Shown: positions 1-10,045 of the stretch, one piece after another
How the letters are laid out: every line of letters starts with the position of its first letter
How positions within the stretch are numbered: position 1 is the first letter of the stretch
Origin: Coenobita brevimanus
Lineage: Eukaryota > Arthropoda > Malacostraca > Decapoda > Coenobitidae
Assembly (NCBI GenBank): GCA_032717465.1
Contig: CM064712.1
Location: 22,882,616-22,946,615, forward strand
Direction: 5' to 3'
DNA length: 64,000 bases
The notes under the pieces: model-generated
The model's database searches: none
What the model was told of the DNA's origin: nothing
What the model saw: the letters and a program-made list of their open reading frames with translations, nothing else
Made by a program: the position numbers and the translations under genes

Positions 1-940
1 CCTGAGGGCCTCCCAGTCTACGGCTCCAAAATGCCACAGACGACGTTTCCCTGGAGGGTCCACAGGCCGTACCGGAGTGATAGGACAGGTTAAGGTAATA
101 AGGTTGTGATCGGAGGAGCCCAACGGAGAGAAAAGATTAACAGAGTAAGCAGAAGGATTAGTTGTGAGGAAGAGGTCAAATATGTTGGAGCTCTCTCCAA
201 GGCGGTCAGGGATATGGGTAGGGTGCTGTACAAGCTGCTCTAGGTCATTAAGGATAGAAAAGATGTAGGCTTGTTCACCAGGTGGATCAGTGAAAGGAGA
301 GGAGAGCCAAAGGTGGTGGTGAACATTGAAATCTCCTAGAATGGAGATTTCAGAGAAAGGAGAAATGGATAGAATGTGTTCCATCGTAGAAGTAAGATAG
401 TCGAAGAATTTTTGATAGTAGAATTAGGGGATAAGTAAACAGCACAGATATATTTAGTCAGAGAATGACAGGAAAGCCGAAGCCAGAGCGTAGAGAATTC
501 AGAAGAATCGAGTTCAGGAACACGAGAGCAAGATAAGTCATTGCGTATACTGTATATACACAACAGCCACCTTTGGCTTTGAAATGAGTATAGAGAAAGT
601 AGGAGGATACAGAAAAGGGTTTGCTGTCAGTTGCCTCAGACAGCTGAGTCTCAGTTAGAAAAAGAAGGTGAGGTTTAGAGGAGGAGAGGTGGTGCTCAAC
701 AGAGCGAAAGTTAGAGGAAAGGCCGCGAATGTTACAGAAATGAAGTGAGTCAGACAGTGGTTCCAGGCACCTCGAGTCGTCACCGGGAGAGGGGCGGATG
801 GTGGGGGCATTTATGGTCCCCTCCCCTGGGGACTCCGAGGCTTGGTTACTAACACGTACCAAATGGATTAGTGTTAATAGGATCCAGCACTGCCATACGA
901 GATCCAAACCAGTAACAGCAACTAGACGGGGATCCAATGC
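1..940 (-). pseudogene. LINE ORF2 endonuclease domain, broken, runs off left edge
   Basis: Minus-strand N-terminal part of a jockey-like LINE ORF2: the apurinic-type endonuclease (EEP fold) that nicks target DNA to prime reverse transcription. Motifs appear in order: FCNIRGLSSNF near 740, LFLTETQLSEA near 665-630 (catalytic Glu), GGCCVY near 570, VYLSPNS near 430, [15 protein letters not shown] at 345-300, [11 protein letters not shown] near 190-160 and GSSDHNLIT near 120-95 (catalytic SDH). Two frameshifts break it, near 548-560 and near 420. The reading stays open to base 1, so the reverse transcriptase part would lie outside the window. The style resembles the RT/RNase H element at 50420-54480, but the two copies do not overlap, so membership of one family is inferred. 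Confidence 0.85.
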
Positions 941-2036
941 TCTTACTCATTCCTCTACTTTTATTTTTTCGGATCTTATAGAAGATACTGAGTAAAAAAA
1001 AAAAAAAAAAATCGCGTTGTTTATAGGTTTTGATTTTGTTGATGGAAATACATGCATGCTCGAAACCTCTTGAATAGGAGGGCGGTTTTTGTTTTATATT
1101 TATATTTTTTCACATTAATTATTATTTATTTATTTATTTATTTGCTACGACGAAACCTCTTTAGGATGGACTATGAAACAATTTATTTTTTCCTTCGTTA
1201 ATATGGCATTCTTTTTTTGTTATATATGTTTTGAACACCGCCATATGACATAATTCAGACTAGGAAAAACAATGCTTTGTGAACATTAATTACGCCAGAT
1301 TCAAGTGTGAAAATAGGTTTATGAATATCTGTAGCTTAATAAGTTTTTTTTTTTTTTTTTTTTCTGAATATCATGGGAGAAAAATATGAGCAACAACTTT
1401 TTGGAGAATGTAATAGATGTCATAAAAAGATCACCATTTGAATAATTTTAATTTGCCTTCAGCCGGGTAATACCTCAATCACCGTCACCTGGGCCAGAAG
1501 TGAATCATCTCACCGGCCTAGAGTAAAAGTAAAGGGGTTAGGGATCGTTTGCTAGGTGGAATAGAAGACATCGAAGCACCTTTTCCTTACCGATTTATAT
1601 TCCTGTGTATACCGAAACGTTCCCTTGTACCGTCTGTTACATCAGTTTACCATCGGCCTAGTTTGTATCAGTAATATCAAGAAGGTATGAAGGTGTAATG
1701 TGTAAATTAAATCGTTAAGGAAGAGGTGTTAGGGGGTAAAACACTAATATTGGACCAGGAGAAAGTGAATAACCTTAAGCTCTTGAATAATTCCTCTGTG
1801 CTGAATAAAACCATAACCACCTTCCCCTAAGTCAAGAAATGAATGACCTGACCTGCGTAGGGGATTGCAGAGGTCAAGGGTGATATCGAGGGCGTCTGGG
1901 GAATGGGAAGGGAGCAGCACAGAAGCGGGCAATAGAAAGTGGATCGGGCAATTATGAACGATGATGTAGGGTGATTTGATGAGCCTCGGGTTTACGGACG
2001 AAAAAACTTGACTGCTGATTCTCATGGATGCCCCTG
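941..2036. other. AT-rich spacer, no recognisable gene
   Basis: Contains an A-run at 996-1011, a short ATTT repeat near 1119-1142 and a T-run near 1345-1364. A 93-codon open frame on the minus strand (1744-2025) has no motif I recognise. I see no other gene or repeat family here. Confidence 0.6.
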
Positions 2037-2270
2037 GGGAAGATGAACAAAACTGGAGAACAATGGGAGTCAGTGGGGATTGGGGAGGAAAGAGGGAAGG
2101 AACTGAGAGGCCAGTGAGGAGGGATGAGAAAGAAACGAGGGAGGGATTGGAGAGGATGGAGAAGAGAGCTGGGAAACGAGGGAGGGAATGGAGAGGCTGG
2201 AGAAGAGAGCTGTGATGATGATAGAACTAGTGAACAAAAGAGAGGATTGGAAAGAGAAATTAGGTAACAA
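2037..2270. repeat. Purine-rich (GA/GGA) tract
   Basis: The plus strand is almost entirely G and A, with degenerate GGAGAGG and GAGGGA words. It lies directly against the CA repeat. Such tracts can form triplex DNA; here it is most simply low-complexity sequence. Confidence 0.6.
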
Positions 2271-2275
2271 AAAAA

Positions 2276-2276
<1 letters not shown>

Positions 2277-2319
<43 letters not shown>
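2277..2319. repeat. (CA)n microsatellite
   Basis: Uninterrupted CA dinucleotides, about 21 units. Confidence 0.97.
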
Positions 2320-2321
<2 letters not shown>

Positions 2322-2645
2322 TAGGATTAGGGAAGAAAAGGAAGAAAACAGAATATGAAGTAGAATTCAAGTCAAGTAAGTGACTGGAAATAAAAAGTAA
2401 AAAGGAAGACACAAGGAAAACACAAAAGAAAGACGAAAAATTAAAATGAGCAGGAATGAATAGTGGGAGTGAGAGAGGACAGAGGGGAGGAATGCTATGG
2501 AGATAAGAATTTCGATGCTGATAACAGACGTTGAGTATATTTATCAGTGAAGTTTTGAGTACAGATAAGAATGCGAAAACTAAAAAGAAAGAACCTAAAG
2601 AGAAAGAGAAGGGTAGAACTGAGAGAGTCGAAAAATAAAAAGACG

Positions 2646-2745
2646 NNNNNNNNNNNNNNNNNNNNNNNNNNNNNNNNNNNNNNNNNNNNNNNNNNNNNNN
2701 NNNNNNNNNNNNNNNNNNNNNNNNNNNNNNNNNNNNNNNNNNNNN
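2646..2745. other. Assembly gap of 100 N
   Basis: Exactly 100 N, the usual placeholder for a gap of unknown size. Open frames drawn across it are meaningless. The flanks are unremarkable. Confidence 0.99.
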
Positions 2746-2967
2746 AATGGCAATATGGAATACAGGACAATGCTGGCACAGAGTCGTCAGCGTACTTATA
2801 CTTATGACTGTAGTATTGTGGACACTAGTGTTGACCCAGTCGAGTATGATAAATAATGAGACTGTGAGCAGTGACTTTCGAAATACAGTATTGTGATCAT
2901 CAGAATTCAACAGACATTTCAGAATATTGCATAAGAGTTTCACAGTTGTTCAGCCAAAAAGTAATTA

Positions 2968-3060
2968 AATTTTCATCCATCCATCCATCATCCAATCCTA
3001 TGATGCCCCATGAGGAGCATAGGAGCCTGGGGCTAGGCAAGTTGGTCCTGACATTTTAAG
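2968..3060 (-). mobile_element. RepE retroposon fragment (ATGG-tailed family)
   Basis: RepE is a short family whose 3' part reads CTAGCCCCGGGCTCCTATG, then an ATAGGATTGGAT word, then a GATG or GGAT repeat tail. This copy is reversed, with its tail (CATC)n at the left and GGAGCCTGGGGCTAGGC near 3030. Other copies: 16055-16140, 33735-33945, 41705-41800, and diverged arrays at 22980-23500 and 61005-61345. Confidence 0.7.
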
Positions 3061-3480
3061 ATGGGACTGTCTAAAATAGCATCTGTATCTGTGTGTATTG
3101 AAGGTGTTTATCTGACATTCCAGTATTTTTGCTCATTAATGCACTGCAAGATGGTTTATACAATTAGGAAATGTGCACAGTATTTTGAGAAGTTTCATGA
3201 GTGTTGGAGATTTCAAACACTGGATATTGCAAGTCATTTCTCTCTGCATCGATACTTAATTTACTGAAGTGAGTGAATTAAGTTTTTTATGTCTTTCTGA
3301 ACACTTGACCAAACAAGTATCATGCATAATGGATCCAGTGATTCCCTGCACCATTTAACACTTTATCTTACCATAGGTGTCCCCCTCTTATACTGTATCT
3401 GATAATTGACATGAATCCCAGACCTTTGATGTACACAGTTTGATGTTTTTATCTTAGTGGTCTTTTACATAAATTTTAAT
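3061..3480. other. Spacer, nothing recognised
   Basis: Two open frames of 60-70 codons without motifs. No repeat family recognised. Confidence 0.5.
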
Positions 3481-3504
3481 TCTCTCTCTCTCTCTCTCTC
3501 TCTC
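3481..3504. repeat. (TC)n microsatellite
   Basis: Twelve TC units. Confidence 0.95.
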
Positions 3505-3659
3505 ATCATTTCCTTTCTCATTGATTTTCTTGGCTGTGTGTTGTGTCCTGCCCTTGTGTTGTTTTTTTTATTTTACTTTGTCATTTCCTCATCTGCTGTT
3601 GTCATGTCTATATTTATCAGTCTATCCCTCTGTGGAGTCTGTGCCATGTGGTGTGTATG

Positions 3660-3738
3660 ATTGGCACTACACTTTTTTTTTTAATGCAAAGAAAAGGAAC
3701 CAAAGGCTAGATATCCAAAAAAAAAAAAAAAAAAAAAT
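3660..3738 (-). mobile_element. LINE 3'-UTR tail fragment with homopolymers
   Basis: On the minus strand it contains AGCCTTTGGTTCC followed by TTTGCATTAAAAA, matching the 3' ends at 15200-15310 and 16695-16785. The T-run at 3673-3682 is the poly(A) of the reversed copy. A second A-run lies at 3717-3737. Confidence 0.6.
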
Positions 3739-3764
3739 TCTTTCAAATAATAGGAAAAAATTGC

Positions 3765-3940
3765 CATCTCCAACTTGAATGTTGAGCTGTAACAAGGAAA
3801 AAAACAAATGTTTCTAGTCACAAAGAAGTGCAGTGGAGGGGATGTTTAATGTTGTTATTCTGCCATTGAGCTGTGAAAAATAAGCTGCAAAAGATAATAT
3901 TTTCCACCTAACGAAAGTGAATGAATTGTAGGAATCCATT
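3765..3940 (+). mobile_element. RepH short retroposon
   Basis: RepH words are TTGCCATCTCC, CTTGAATG, TGAGCTGT, AAGAAGTGCAGTGG, AATAAGCTGCAAAAG and AAAGTGAATGAA. The same order recurs at 6165-6460, 22610-22830 and 38240-38400. There is no coding content. The origin (tRNA-derived or other) is not visible to me. Confidence 0.65.
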
Positions 3941-3990
3941 ATTAAAGTCAGTTACCCTATTTTATTTGCCATAAGATGATGTAATATATC

Positions 3991-4225
3991 TGTCTACCTA
4001 TAGCCAGATGTCCTAATCCCTTATGGGGTGGCCACAAACAAATTACCTCCATGTCACTCTGTCCCCTGCCATTATGCTGCCCTTCCCCCAGCTCACACCC
4101 CCTCTCTCATATACCTCTCACTCTGTCCCCCTTCTCTCATATACCTCCTATACCTCTCATATACCTCGTATGTACCACTCATATACATCTCATTTACCTC
4201 ATATACTTCTCATATACCTTCTCTC
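3991..4225 (-). mobile_element. RepA LINE 3' module (GATA-tailed), with internal expansion
   Basis: RepA is the commonest family in the window. In sense orientation it encodes the C-terminus of a non-LTR retrotransposon protein (LRWxGHVERM ... RGRPRMRWRDGVERYMREGG ... DRATWRRFVCGHP), then GGCCACCCCTTACGGGATT, GGCGTCTGGCAA and a (GATA)n tail. This copy is reversed. Its sense TATATGAGAG word has been multiplied on the plus strand as CTCATATACC-type units at about 4110-4225. Confidence 0.85.
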
Positions 4226-4308
4226 ATAATTATTACACTACAGTATATTCTTTATTATCATTATTATATCTTTATTATCTGTCAGCATTGTGGTTAAAGA
4301 AAATATGT

Positions 4309-4351
4309 TTATTATTATTTTTATTATTATTATTATTATTGTTATTATTAC

Positions 4352-4385
<34 letters not shown>

Positions 4386-4386
4386 T
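4309..4386. repeat. (ATT)n microsatellite
   Basis: Trinucleotide tract with single G and C interruptions. Confidence 0.95.
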
Positions 4387-4479
4387 TCTTCTGCAAGATT
4401 GTGTTAGGTTAGATTTGGTTAAGTTTGGTTATTTTTGGCTGATGCTTTAAATATTTGACTGAATTAGATTAGGTTTAGT

Positions 4480-5060
4480 TGAGGAAGCATGTGGAGTTAT
4501 GAGGAGAGACAGACAGACAAATGAGACAGTTTGGAGAGTGTTGTGGTGCTGATGTTGTGAAGCATGTGGATTTGTGGAGAGAGAGACAGACAAATGAGGA
4601 AATGAAGGAGTGTTGTGGTGTTGCTGTGGATGTGGAGTTATGTGGAAAGACAGACAGATAAATGAGGAAATGAGGGAGTGTTGTGGTGTTAGTTTGGATG
4701 TGGAGCTTGTGGATTTGTGGAGAGATAGACAGACAAATGAGGAGATGAAGGTGTGTTGTGGTGTTGCTGTGGATGTGGAGTTAAGTGGAAAGACAGACAG
4801 ATAAATGAGGAAATGAAGGAGTGTTGTGGTGTTGCTGTGGATGTGGAGTTATGTGGAAAGACGGAGAGATAAATGAGAAAGTGAAGGAATGTTGTGGTGT
4901 TGCTGTGGATGTGGAGTTATGTGGAGAGACAGACAGATAAATGAGGAAATGAAGGAGTGTTGTGGTGTTGCTGTGGATGTGGATGTGTGTCATGTGGAGT
5001 TATGTGGAGAGACAGACAGATAAATGAGGAAATGAAGGAGTGTTGTGTTGCTGTGGATGT
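4480..5060 (+). repeat. ~68-bp VNTR inside a RepA-type LINE fragment
   Basis: About eight units of roughly 68 bp built on TGTGGAGTTATGTGGAGAGA, CAGACAGATAAATGAGGAAA and TGAAGGAGTGTTGTGG. Units alternate GTGGAGTTATG and GTGGATTTGTG versions. The array runs straight into RepA coding sequence at 5060. Related units precede RepA-type sequence at 42870-43110 and 43840-44080, so the VNTR belongs to the element. Confidence 0.8.
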
Positions 5061-5310
5061 GTTGAGAAGTGTTAGGAGTATTTTGAGATGGTGTGGCCTT
5101 ATGGAGAGAATGGAGAAGGAGAGATTGACTTGGAGTGAGGTGGAGGGGTAGAGGGAGACCGAGGATGAGGTGTGGTGGGGTGGAAAAGTAATAAAAATGG
5201 TGGTAGTATAAGTTGAGGGGGATGGGAATTGAGGATGAGATGGAGATGTTTGTAAATGAGAATGGTTTGAGTTGGAGGGGGGGCAGCGTGTTGGCAGAGG
5301 ACAGGGCAAA
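5060..5310 (+). pseudogene. RepA LINE C-terminal coding remnant
   Basis: Reads SVRSILRWCGLMERMEKE then RLTWSEVEG, then falls out of frame. It matches the LRWxGHVERMEGERLTKRV stretch of the better copy at 34180. The sequence continues to GGGCAGCGTGTTGGCAGAGG but lacks the GGCCACCCC end and the GATA tail. A decayed, 3'-incomplete copy. Confidence 0.75.
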
Positions 5311-5364
5311 ATGGAGGTACAGTAGTGAGATTGTAGTGAGATTATGTGAATTTTGATGAGTCTT

Positions 5365-5605
5365 TGATATGCGGTAGGATTGAGTCTCCTTGGTTACTAG
5401 TCAAATCAAGCCTCTACTCTGATTACACTTGGCCATGAACTAAGCTGAAAGGGGTTAGGGATTTTTGTCAGTTTTAGTTTTGAAGTAGGAATATGTCTCT
5501 CTGGTTACTAGTCAGCTTTACCCTCCAGTCTTATAACACAGGCCATCAATTGAGCTGAAAGGAGGTAGAGATTTTTGTCAGTTTAGAGCGAATGAACTAT
5601 AGTCA
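5365..5605 (+). mobile_element. RepF short repeat, two tandem units
   Basis: RepF carries CTCCTTGGTTACTAGTCAAA, GGCCATGAACTAAGCTGAAA and GGGGTTAGGGATTTTTGTCA. Two units of about 115 bp sit in tandem here. Other copies: 12785-13135, 18000-18200, 21590-21735 and, reversed, 55850-57000. Confidence 0.7.
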
Positions 5606-5614
5606 TCACTCTTA

Positions 5615-5845
5615 GGAAACACAGACACAGATATGTAGAGTCAGAGTCCAAGCTAATACTCTCACATTGTTACAAAATTAAGTATACATCACAGATTTTT
5701 TTCCCACCACCAATTTGTATCAATTGTTGTGAAGTAATTATCTGTTTTGGGGCTGTCTCTAAAGCTCCCAGTCCATAGAAAGAAAAATCTACTCTGCCAT
5801 GGCCAACCTCCATATAAGGATTTCATTTGGGGAATCATAAATTTA
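5615..5845 (+). mobile_element. RepI short repeat
   Basis: Carries CACATTGTTACAAA, TTCCCACCACCAATTTG, CCCAGTCCATAGAAA and CATGGCCAACCTCC. Copies recur at 31445-31665 and 31695-31815 in the same orientation. Confidence 0.65.
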
Positions 5846-5914
5846 TTTTGGTTTTATTTGATATTTTTGATGAATTGTGAAACTAGAGACTATACACAGA
5901 GGCAGAGGGTGAGA

Positions 5915-6125
5915 ACAGGTTGAGTTGTGTTTGTGGTCCCAGTCTTATCTGAACCTGAACCCAGTGGACTGCAGGCTTAATTTTCCCCTCTCCTGCAGTC
6001 CACCAGCCTCCTTGTGGGGAATTGAGAGGTAGTTCAGGGACAGTTGTGTAGCTGTTGCACACTTGTATTGGCGCAGTCACGTGAAGGCTTCCCTCTCCAG
6101 CACCAGGAGAACAGGTAACGTGAAT
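5915..6125 (+). mobile_element. RepC short retroposon
   Basis: RepC words in order: GAACCCAGTGGACTGCAGGC, CCTGCAGTCCACCAGCCTCC, GGACAGTTGTGTAGC, then CACGTGAAGGC. Eight copies in the window, four on each strand. The gapped CAGTGGACTGCAGG / CCTGCAGTCCACC pair is a short inverted repeat inside the element. Confidence 0.7.
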
Positions 6126-6164
6126 ACTGTAGATACATGTAGATACTTTAGACACACTGCTATA

Positions 6165-6460
6165 CTCTGTTCACTTTAACTAGGCATAAAATTGCTATCA
6201 GTCCATCTTGAATGCTGAGCCATGAGGTGAGGTTAGCACTGGAATATACTGCTAGTCATGAATAAGTGCTGTGGGAAGTATGCAGGGCTGTCGTATTGCC
6301 TTATTCTGCCAGGCTACCCACAGGAAATAAGCTGCAAAAGGACACAAATCTCTCCCAAGTTAAAGTGAATGAAAGGATGAAAAAAAAAAATACTAAGGTG
6401 AATAAGAGAATGAAAATGTGTACCAGGTTAAAGTGAATGAAGTATAGATGGGGTTAGACT
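6165..6460 (+). mobile_element. RepH short retroposon
   Basis: The fullest RepH copy: GTTCACTTTAACTAGGC, CCATCTTGAATGCTGAGC, AATAAGTGCTGTGGGAAG, AATAAGCTGCAAAAGGA and AAGTTAAAGTGAATGAA. The last words are repeated once near 6400-6440. Confidence 0.7.
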
Positions 6461-6624
6461 GTTGGCACTGCACTTAGAGGCACTGCACTGCACATGGTAG
6501 TATCACAAGCCATGCATGTTGCTTTGTTATAATCCCATACTGAACTTTTGCAACAATATTTTTACCTGCTCTCACCCTTTGCCAGCCACTTATATTTTAA
6601 AATGTATTCTCAAAGACATGAACA

Positions 6625-6884
6625 ATTTACTTCCCTATATTGGATGGTGCCGCGATGTACCATACAGTATGTTATAATTGTTGTTTTTGACTGTCGGATA
6701 CGTTTATGTGAAGCTACAAAACGTGGTGAATGTTTTTGGCGTATTCAATAGAGCCAGGATTCCGGGGGCTTGAATGATGAATGAGTGGAAGTGTGGCCCA
6801 TTTGATTGGGCAAATTTGGGCTGTCTGGACATTGCTGCTCCTCACCCTGCCCTAAGGTAGGAAAGGAGGTCCGGATGATGATGG

Positions 6885-6916
<32 letters not shown>
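6625..6916 (+). mobile_element. RepD retroposon with GAT tail
   Basis: RepD reads GTGAAGCTACAAAACGTGG, GAGCCAGGATTCCGGGGGC, TTGGGCAAATTTGGGCTGTC, CTCACCCTGCCCTAAGG, GGAGGTCCGGATGATGATGG and ends in a (GAT)n run (6880-6916). Other copies: 7235-7440, 36095-36345 (reversed), 43575-43835. Confidence 0.75.
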
Positions 6917-6929
6917 TTGTTGTGGTTGT

Positions 6930-7203
6930 GTCCCTAGTTTTATCCAGATGTAAACCCAGTGGACTGCAAGCTTAGGGTTAGACCAAGGAGGTATGCACTC
7001 CATGTTGTTGTTGTTGTTGTTTGTATAGGCTTAATTTGGATGTAAACTTGGTAGACTGCAGACTGAAACTGGCCACCTCCTGTAGCCACCATCCTCCCTT
7101 TTGTGGACAGGGAGGGAATTACGGGACATATTAATAGGTAGTTGTTATATCAGTGCTACCACATGAAGGCACCCACCACACCACACCACACCACACCACA
7201 CCA
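6930..7203 (+). mobile_element. RepC, partly duplicated, with (CCACA)n end
   Basis: Two RepC starts lie in succession (GTAAACCCAGTGGACTGCAA near 6950; TAAACTTGGTAGACTGCAGA near 7033), separated by a (TTG)n run near 7000-7020. The body continues to ACCACATGAAGGCACCC, followed by a (CCACA)n pentanucleotide array at about 7170-7203. Confidence 0.7.
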
Positions 7204-7234
7204 CCAAACCACACTTTATATATAGCAGGGATAT

Positions 7235-7360
7235 AGGTGGTATAGGACATAAGTGTGGATATTTATACCAATTGGAGTCAGGATTCCAGGGGCTTGAACG
7301 GTGAGTAAATGAGTGTTTGGCCCATTTATTTAGGCTTTTGGTTAGTTTATCTTTCTATCA

Positions 7361-7400
<40 letters not shown>

Positions 7401-7440
7401 GGTGGGAAAAAGAAGTCTGAATGATGATGATGATGATGAA
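7235..7440 (+). mobile_element. RepD retroposon with internal (TC)n
   Basis: GAGTCAGGATTCCAGGGGCT, then GGCCCATTTATTTAGGC, then a (TC)n run at 7364-7398 replacing the middle of the element, then GGTGGGAAAAAGAAGTCTGA and a (GAT)n tail. Confidence 0.7.
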
Positions 7441-7463
7441 AGTGTTGTTAAGGTGAGTGACTG

Positions 7464-7675
7464 AGGATGGAGAATGAGAGACTTACTAGGAGAGTGTGAG
7501 TGAGGTGGAGAGAGAATGATAGATAGCTAGATAGATAGATGGATGGATGGATGGATGGATAGATAGATAAATAGATAGATAGATGAGTTGGAGGCAGCTA
7601 GATGGCATAGGACAGGTTAACAGAGGCAGTTTGTTCATGGCCAACTCTGGGATTATGACATGTGGTTAGATAGAT
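7464..7675 (+). mobile_element. RepA LINE 3' module with internal GATA/GATG expansion
   Basis: GGATGGAGAATGAGAGACTT, AGAGTGTGAGTGAGGTGGAG, then a GATA/GATG tract at 7525-7585 where other copies have GATGAGATGGAGGGATGGAG, then GAGTTGGAGGCAG and a TTGTTCATGGCCA end. The microsatellite probably grew from the GATGAGATGG word. Confidence 0.7.
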
Positions 7676-8215
7676 AAATGGATAGATAGATGGATAGGTG
7701 GATAGATAGATAAATGGATAGATAGATGGATAGGTGGATAGATAGATAAATGGATAGATAGATGGATGGATAGATGCAGACGTAGAAGGACTGACAGACA
7801 TAAAATAGACAGGCAGGTGGATAGATAGATGGATAGATAGATGCAGACATAGAAAGACTGACACAAAATAGATAAGCAGGTAGATAGATATGTAGATAGA
7901 TAGACATGGAAATATAGGTAGGTTCACAGATAGATAGATAGATAGTTGCCAAAGTAATAAGAATATCAGACATATAACAGTTAATAAGAGTACTGTACAT
8001 GGATAGATACAGGTGGATAGACAGACAGATAGATAAATAGATAGACAGATAGATAGATAGATAGATGCCAAAGTAACAAGAATTTTAGACATAACAGTTA
8101 CTAAGAATACTGTATATGGATTGATACAGGTGGATAGGCATAGATAGATAGATAGACAGATAGATAGATGGATAGATAAACAGATTCCCAAGTAACAAGA
8201 ATTTCTGATGTATAA
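7664..8215. repeat. (GATA)n arrays and ~125-bp tandem units
   Basis: GATA/GATG/GACA tetranucleotides in blocks. From about 7944 to 8260 they are interleaved with a non-satellite segment (GCCAAAGTAACAAGAATTTT, AACAGTTACTAAGAATACTG) present about three times at a spacing near 125 bp. Long open frames here are repeat translation (IYLS repeats), not genes. Confidence 0.9.
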
Positions 8216-8289
8216 CTTAAATAGATTAAATAAGAGTATACTGTATATCTATTGGCCTGGGTATACATCTATTCATTGTTCCATCTGTT

Positions 8290-8466
8290 TAGTAGTAGTA
8301 GCCCCAGGTCCATCCAAAATGTAAACCCAGTAGACTGCAGGCGAAGTCGTCCCCCCGCAGTGCACCATCCTCCTTACCGTGGATAGGGAAGTAGTTGAGG
8401 GATGTTTGTACAACCAGTCAGTGGAGCCACCCTGTCATATCAGTGCCACCACATGAAGGCACCCCT
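8290..8466 (+). mobile_element. RepC short retroposon
   Basis: TAAACCCAGTAGACTGCAGG, GCAGTGCACCATCCTCC, TTGAGGGATGTTTGTACAAC and GTGCCACCACATGAAGGCAC. Its right end abuts a RepA copy directly. Confidence 0.75.
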
Positions 8467-8476
8467 GTAAATCACC

Positions 8477-8650
8477 AGAGGGAAACCGAGGATGAGATGG
8501 TGGGATGGAGTGGAGAGGTATATGAGAGAGGGGGGTGTGAGCTGGGGGGAGGGCAGGATGATGGCAGGGGACTGGATGACATGGAGGCACTTTGTTTGTG
8601 GCCACCCCTTACAGGATTAAGGCATCTGTCTATAGATAGATGGATAGACT
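8477..8650 (+). mobile_element. RepA LINE 3' module
   Basis: ACCGAGGATGAGATGGTGGG, GGAGAGGTATATGAGAGAGG, TTTGTTTGTGGCCACCCCTT, ACAGGATTAAGGCATCTG, then TATAGATAGATGGATAG. The RMRW-to-GHP coding stretch can still be traced but is out of frame. Confidence 0.8.
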
Positions 8651-8659
8651 TTTAACATC

Positions 8660-8870
8660 AACATTGTATCAGTAACATCTAAGAGGAAATTAGGGTGGAA
8701 GTGGCAGAATAAGTAGCTGAAGAGGAGGTGTTTGGAAATTACCTGATTCATACATGATGTTTAGTCTCATTAAGGTGCAGGAGGCAGAATAAGTTGCTGA
8801 GGAGGAGTTGTTAGGAAATTCCCTGATTGTGACAGGATACTGAGCCAAGAAAATCAGTAAGACGTTGGAA
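8660..8870 (+). repeat. RepG, two tandem units of ~105 bp
   Basis: GGCAGAATAAGTAGCTGAAG then GAGGTGTTTGGAAATT, repeated as GGCAGAATAAGTTGCTGAGG then GAGTTGTTAGGAAATT. This is the opposite strand of the family amplified at 57020-58070. Confidence 0.6.
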
Positions 8871-9056
8871 AGTATGAGACGGTTTTATGCTGTCTTACGT
8901 TTGTTTTAGTTTTTTTCATTTTATTTTTACCAAATACTATAATTTCTTCATCTTGTTCTGGTGTTTGCTGTTCCCTGGCTGTAATGTCTCCTGCTCTTGA
9001 ATTACCGGCATAATTTACTCCCTGGCTACAGAACTTCATCAGAGTAATTCCATATA
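8871..9056. other. Spacer, nothing recognised
   Basis: No motif or repeat recognised. Confidence 0.5.
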
Positions 9057-9415
9057 CAGTGAAAGTCCTCTAATCAGGCCACCAATAATCTGAAAATCCC
9101 AGTACTCTGAATTTGTCAAGGCAAAGTGTTTTGAAATTTTTTAGGTTTTTTCCAATTTCTCTGGGCATTATCTAAGGCTTTATCTGGCTTGAACTTGCCC
9201 TTGGACTTGGATGTTCCTGCCTGCAACTAGTCACCTACACTTCTATGCATTTCCAGTAAGTAAAACAATAACCCATATCATTTCAAGTGTTTATTTAATG
9301 ATCATGTATATATTTCTAATGTTTTCAAAAGGCCCTCCCAATATTCCGAAAAAAACATTACCGTAGTCCAAAATACCCTCAGTCCCTTGCAATTTGGATT
9401 ACAGGACTTTCACTG
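9057..9415. mobile_element. pogo-type MITE (359 bp), TA target duplication
   Basis: Starts CAGTGAAAGTCCTCTAATCA; its end reads GATTACAGGACTTTCACTG, the reverse complement of the start with one mismatch in the first 19 bases. It is flanked by TA at 9055-9056 and 9416-9417. TA duplication and CAG termini fit the pogo/Tigger branch of Tc1-mariner. There is no transposase sequence, so it is a non-autonomous element. Confidence 0.85.
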
Positions 9416-9589
9416 TATATAATTTGCTTTCCTATAAAACTGCTGTCACTACACTGAAAACTGTGTATGAACATAGGAGCGGTTTACACGTAGTATGTCA
9501 TTGTTTATTACTAAGTGGTCAGGATGTGCAGTGAAGGAGTAGGGTTGAAACAGTTCATAAGCATATACAGTATAATCACTTCTCTCTGT

Positions 9590-10045
9590 GGTGGTAGGTG
9601 GTGGCAACCATCATCCACTCAGTTGATGTAGTGCTGCCAAATTCTTCCTTCTCATTTATCATTTTTTTTTTTTTTCTCCTGTTTCTCTCATCCATCTTGT
9701 TACTTTTCCTTCTACTTCAGGTGGCTTTACACTGAGTGACAAGCCTAATGGTTTCCTGTACCCCAGGAAACCATTTATAATGCTGGGTGGTAACCATATA
9801 ACCAAATAATGGGGTGATGTGGAGCCTGCTGTGGTGCCCCTGTTAACTGGGTGAAGGGACATAAATGCAGTGTCCACCCAGGAACCAAACCTCCACACCC
9901 TTCCCCTTGGGCCTCACTGGCCACTGTAGGGAAACATTGGTTCACTGCATGGGATGGTCCTGCAGGGGCAGTTGCTTGCCTGCAGTTGATGGGTCTGCTT
10001 GGCCCCACACAGGGTTACTCGACAACTACTAGTACTCTCTACAAA
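9590..10045 (+). mobile_element. RepB short retroposon, long copy
   Basis: Runs through GATGTAGTGCTGCCAAATTC, CAGGTGGCTTTACACTGAGT, ATGCTGGGTGGTAACCATAT, GAACCAAACCTCCACACCC, GGTTCACTGCATGGGATGG, GGGGCAGTTGCTTGCCTGCA and GATGGGTCTGCTTGGCC. A T-run sits at 9663-9676. Open frames on both strands here are shared by chance with other RepB copies. Confidence 0.75.

Noticed and set aside
1744..2025. 93-codon minus frame
   Set aside because: No motif recognised and composition like the surroundings; length is not exceptional in this window.
2260..2943. 227-codon minus frame
   Set aside because: Spans the 100-N gap and a CA repeat.
7598..8191. Long open frames of IYLS/SIHL repeats here and at 11643-11863 and 41758-42249
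   Set aside because: They are translations of GATA and GATG microsatellites.
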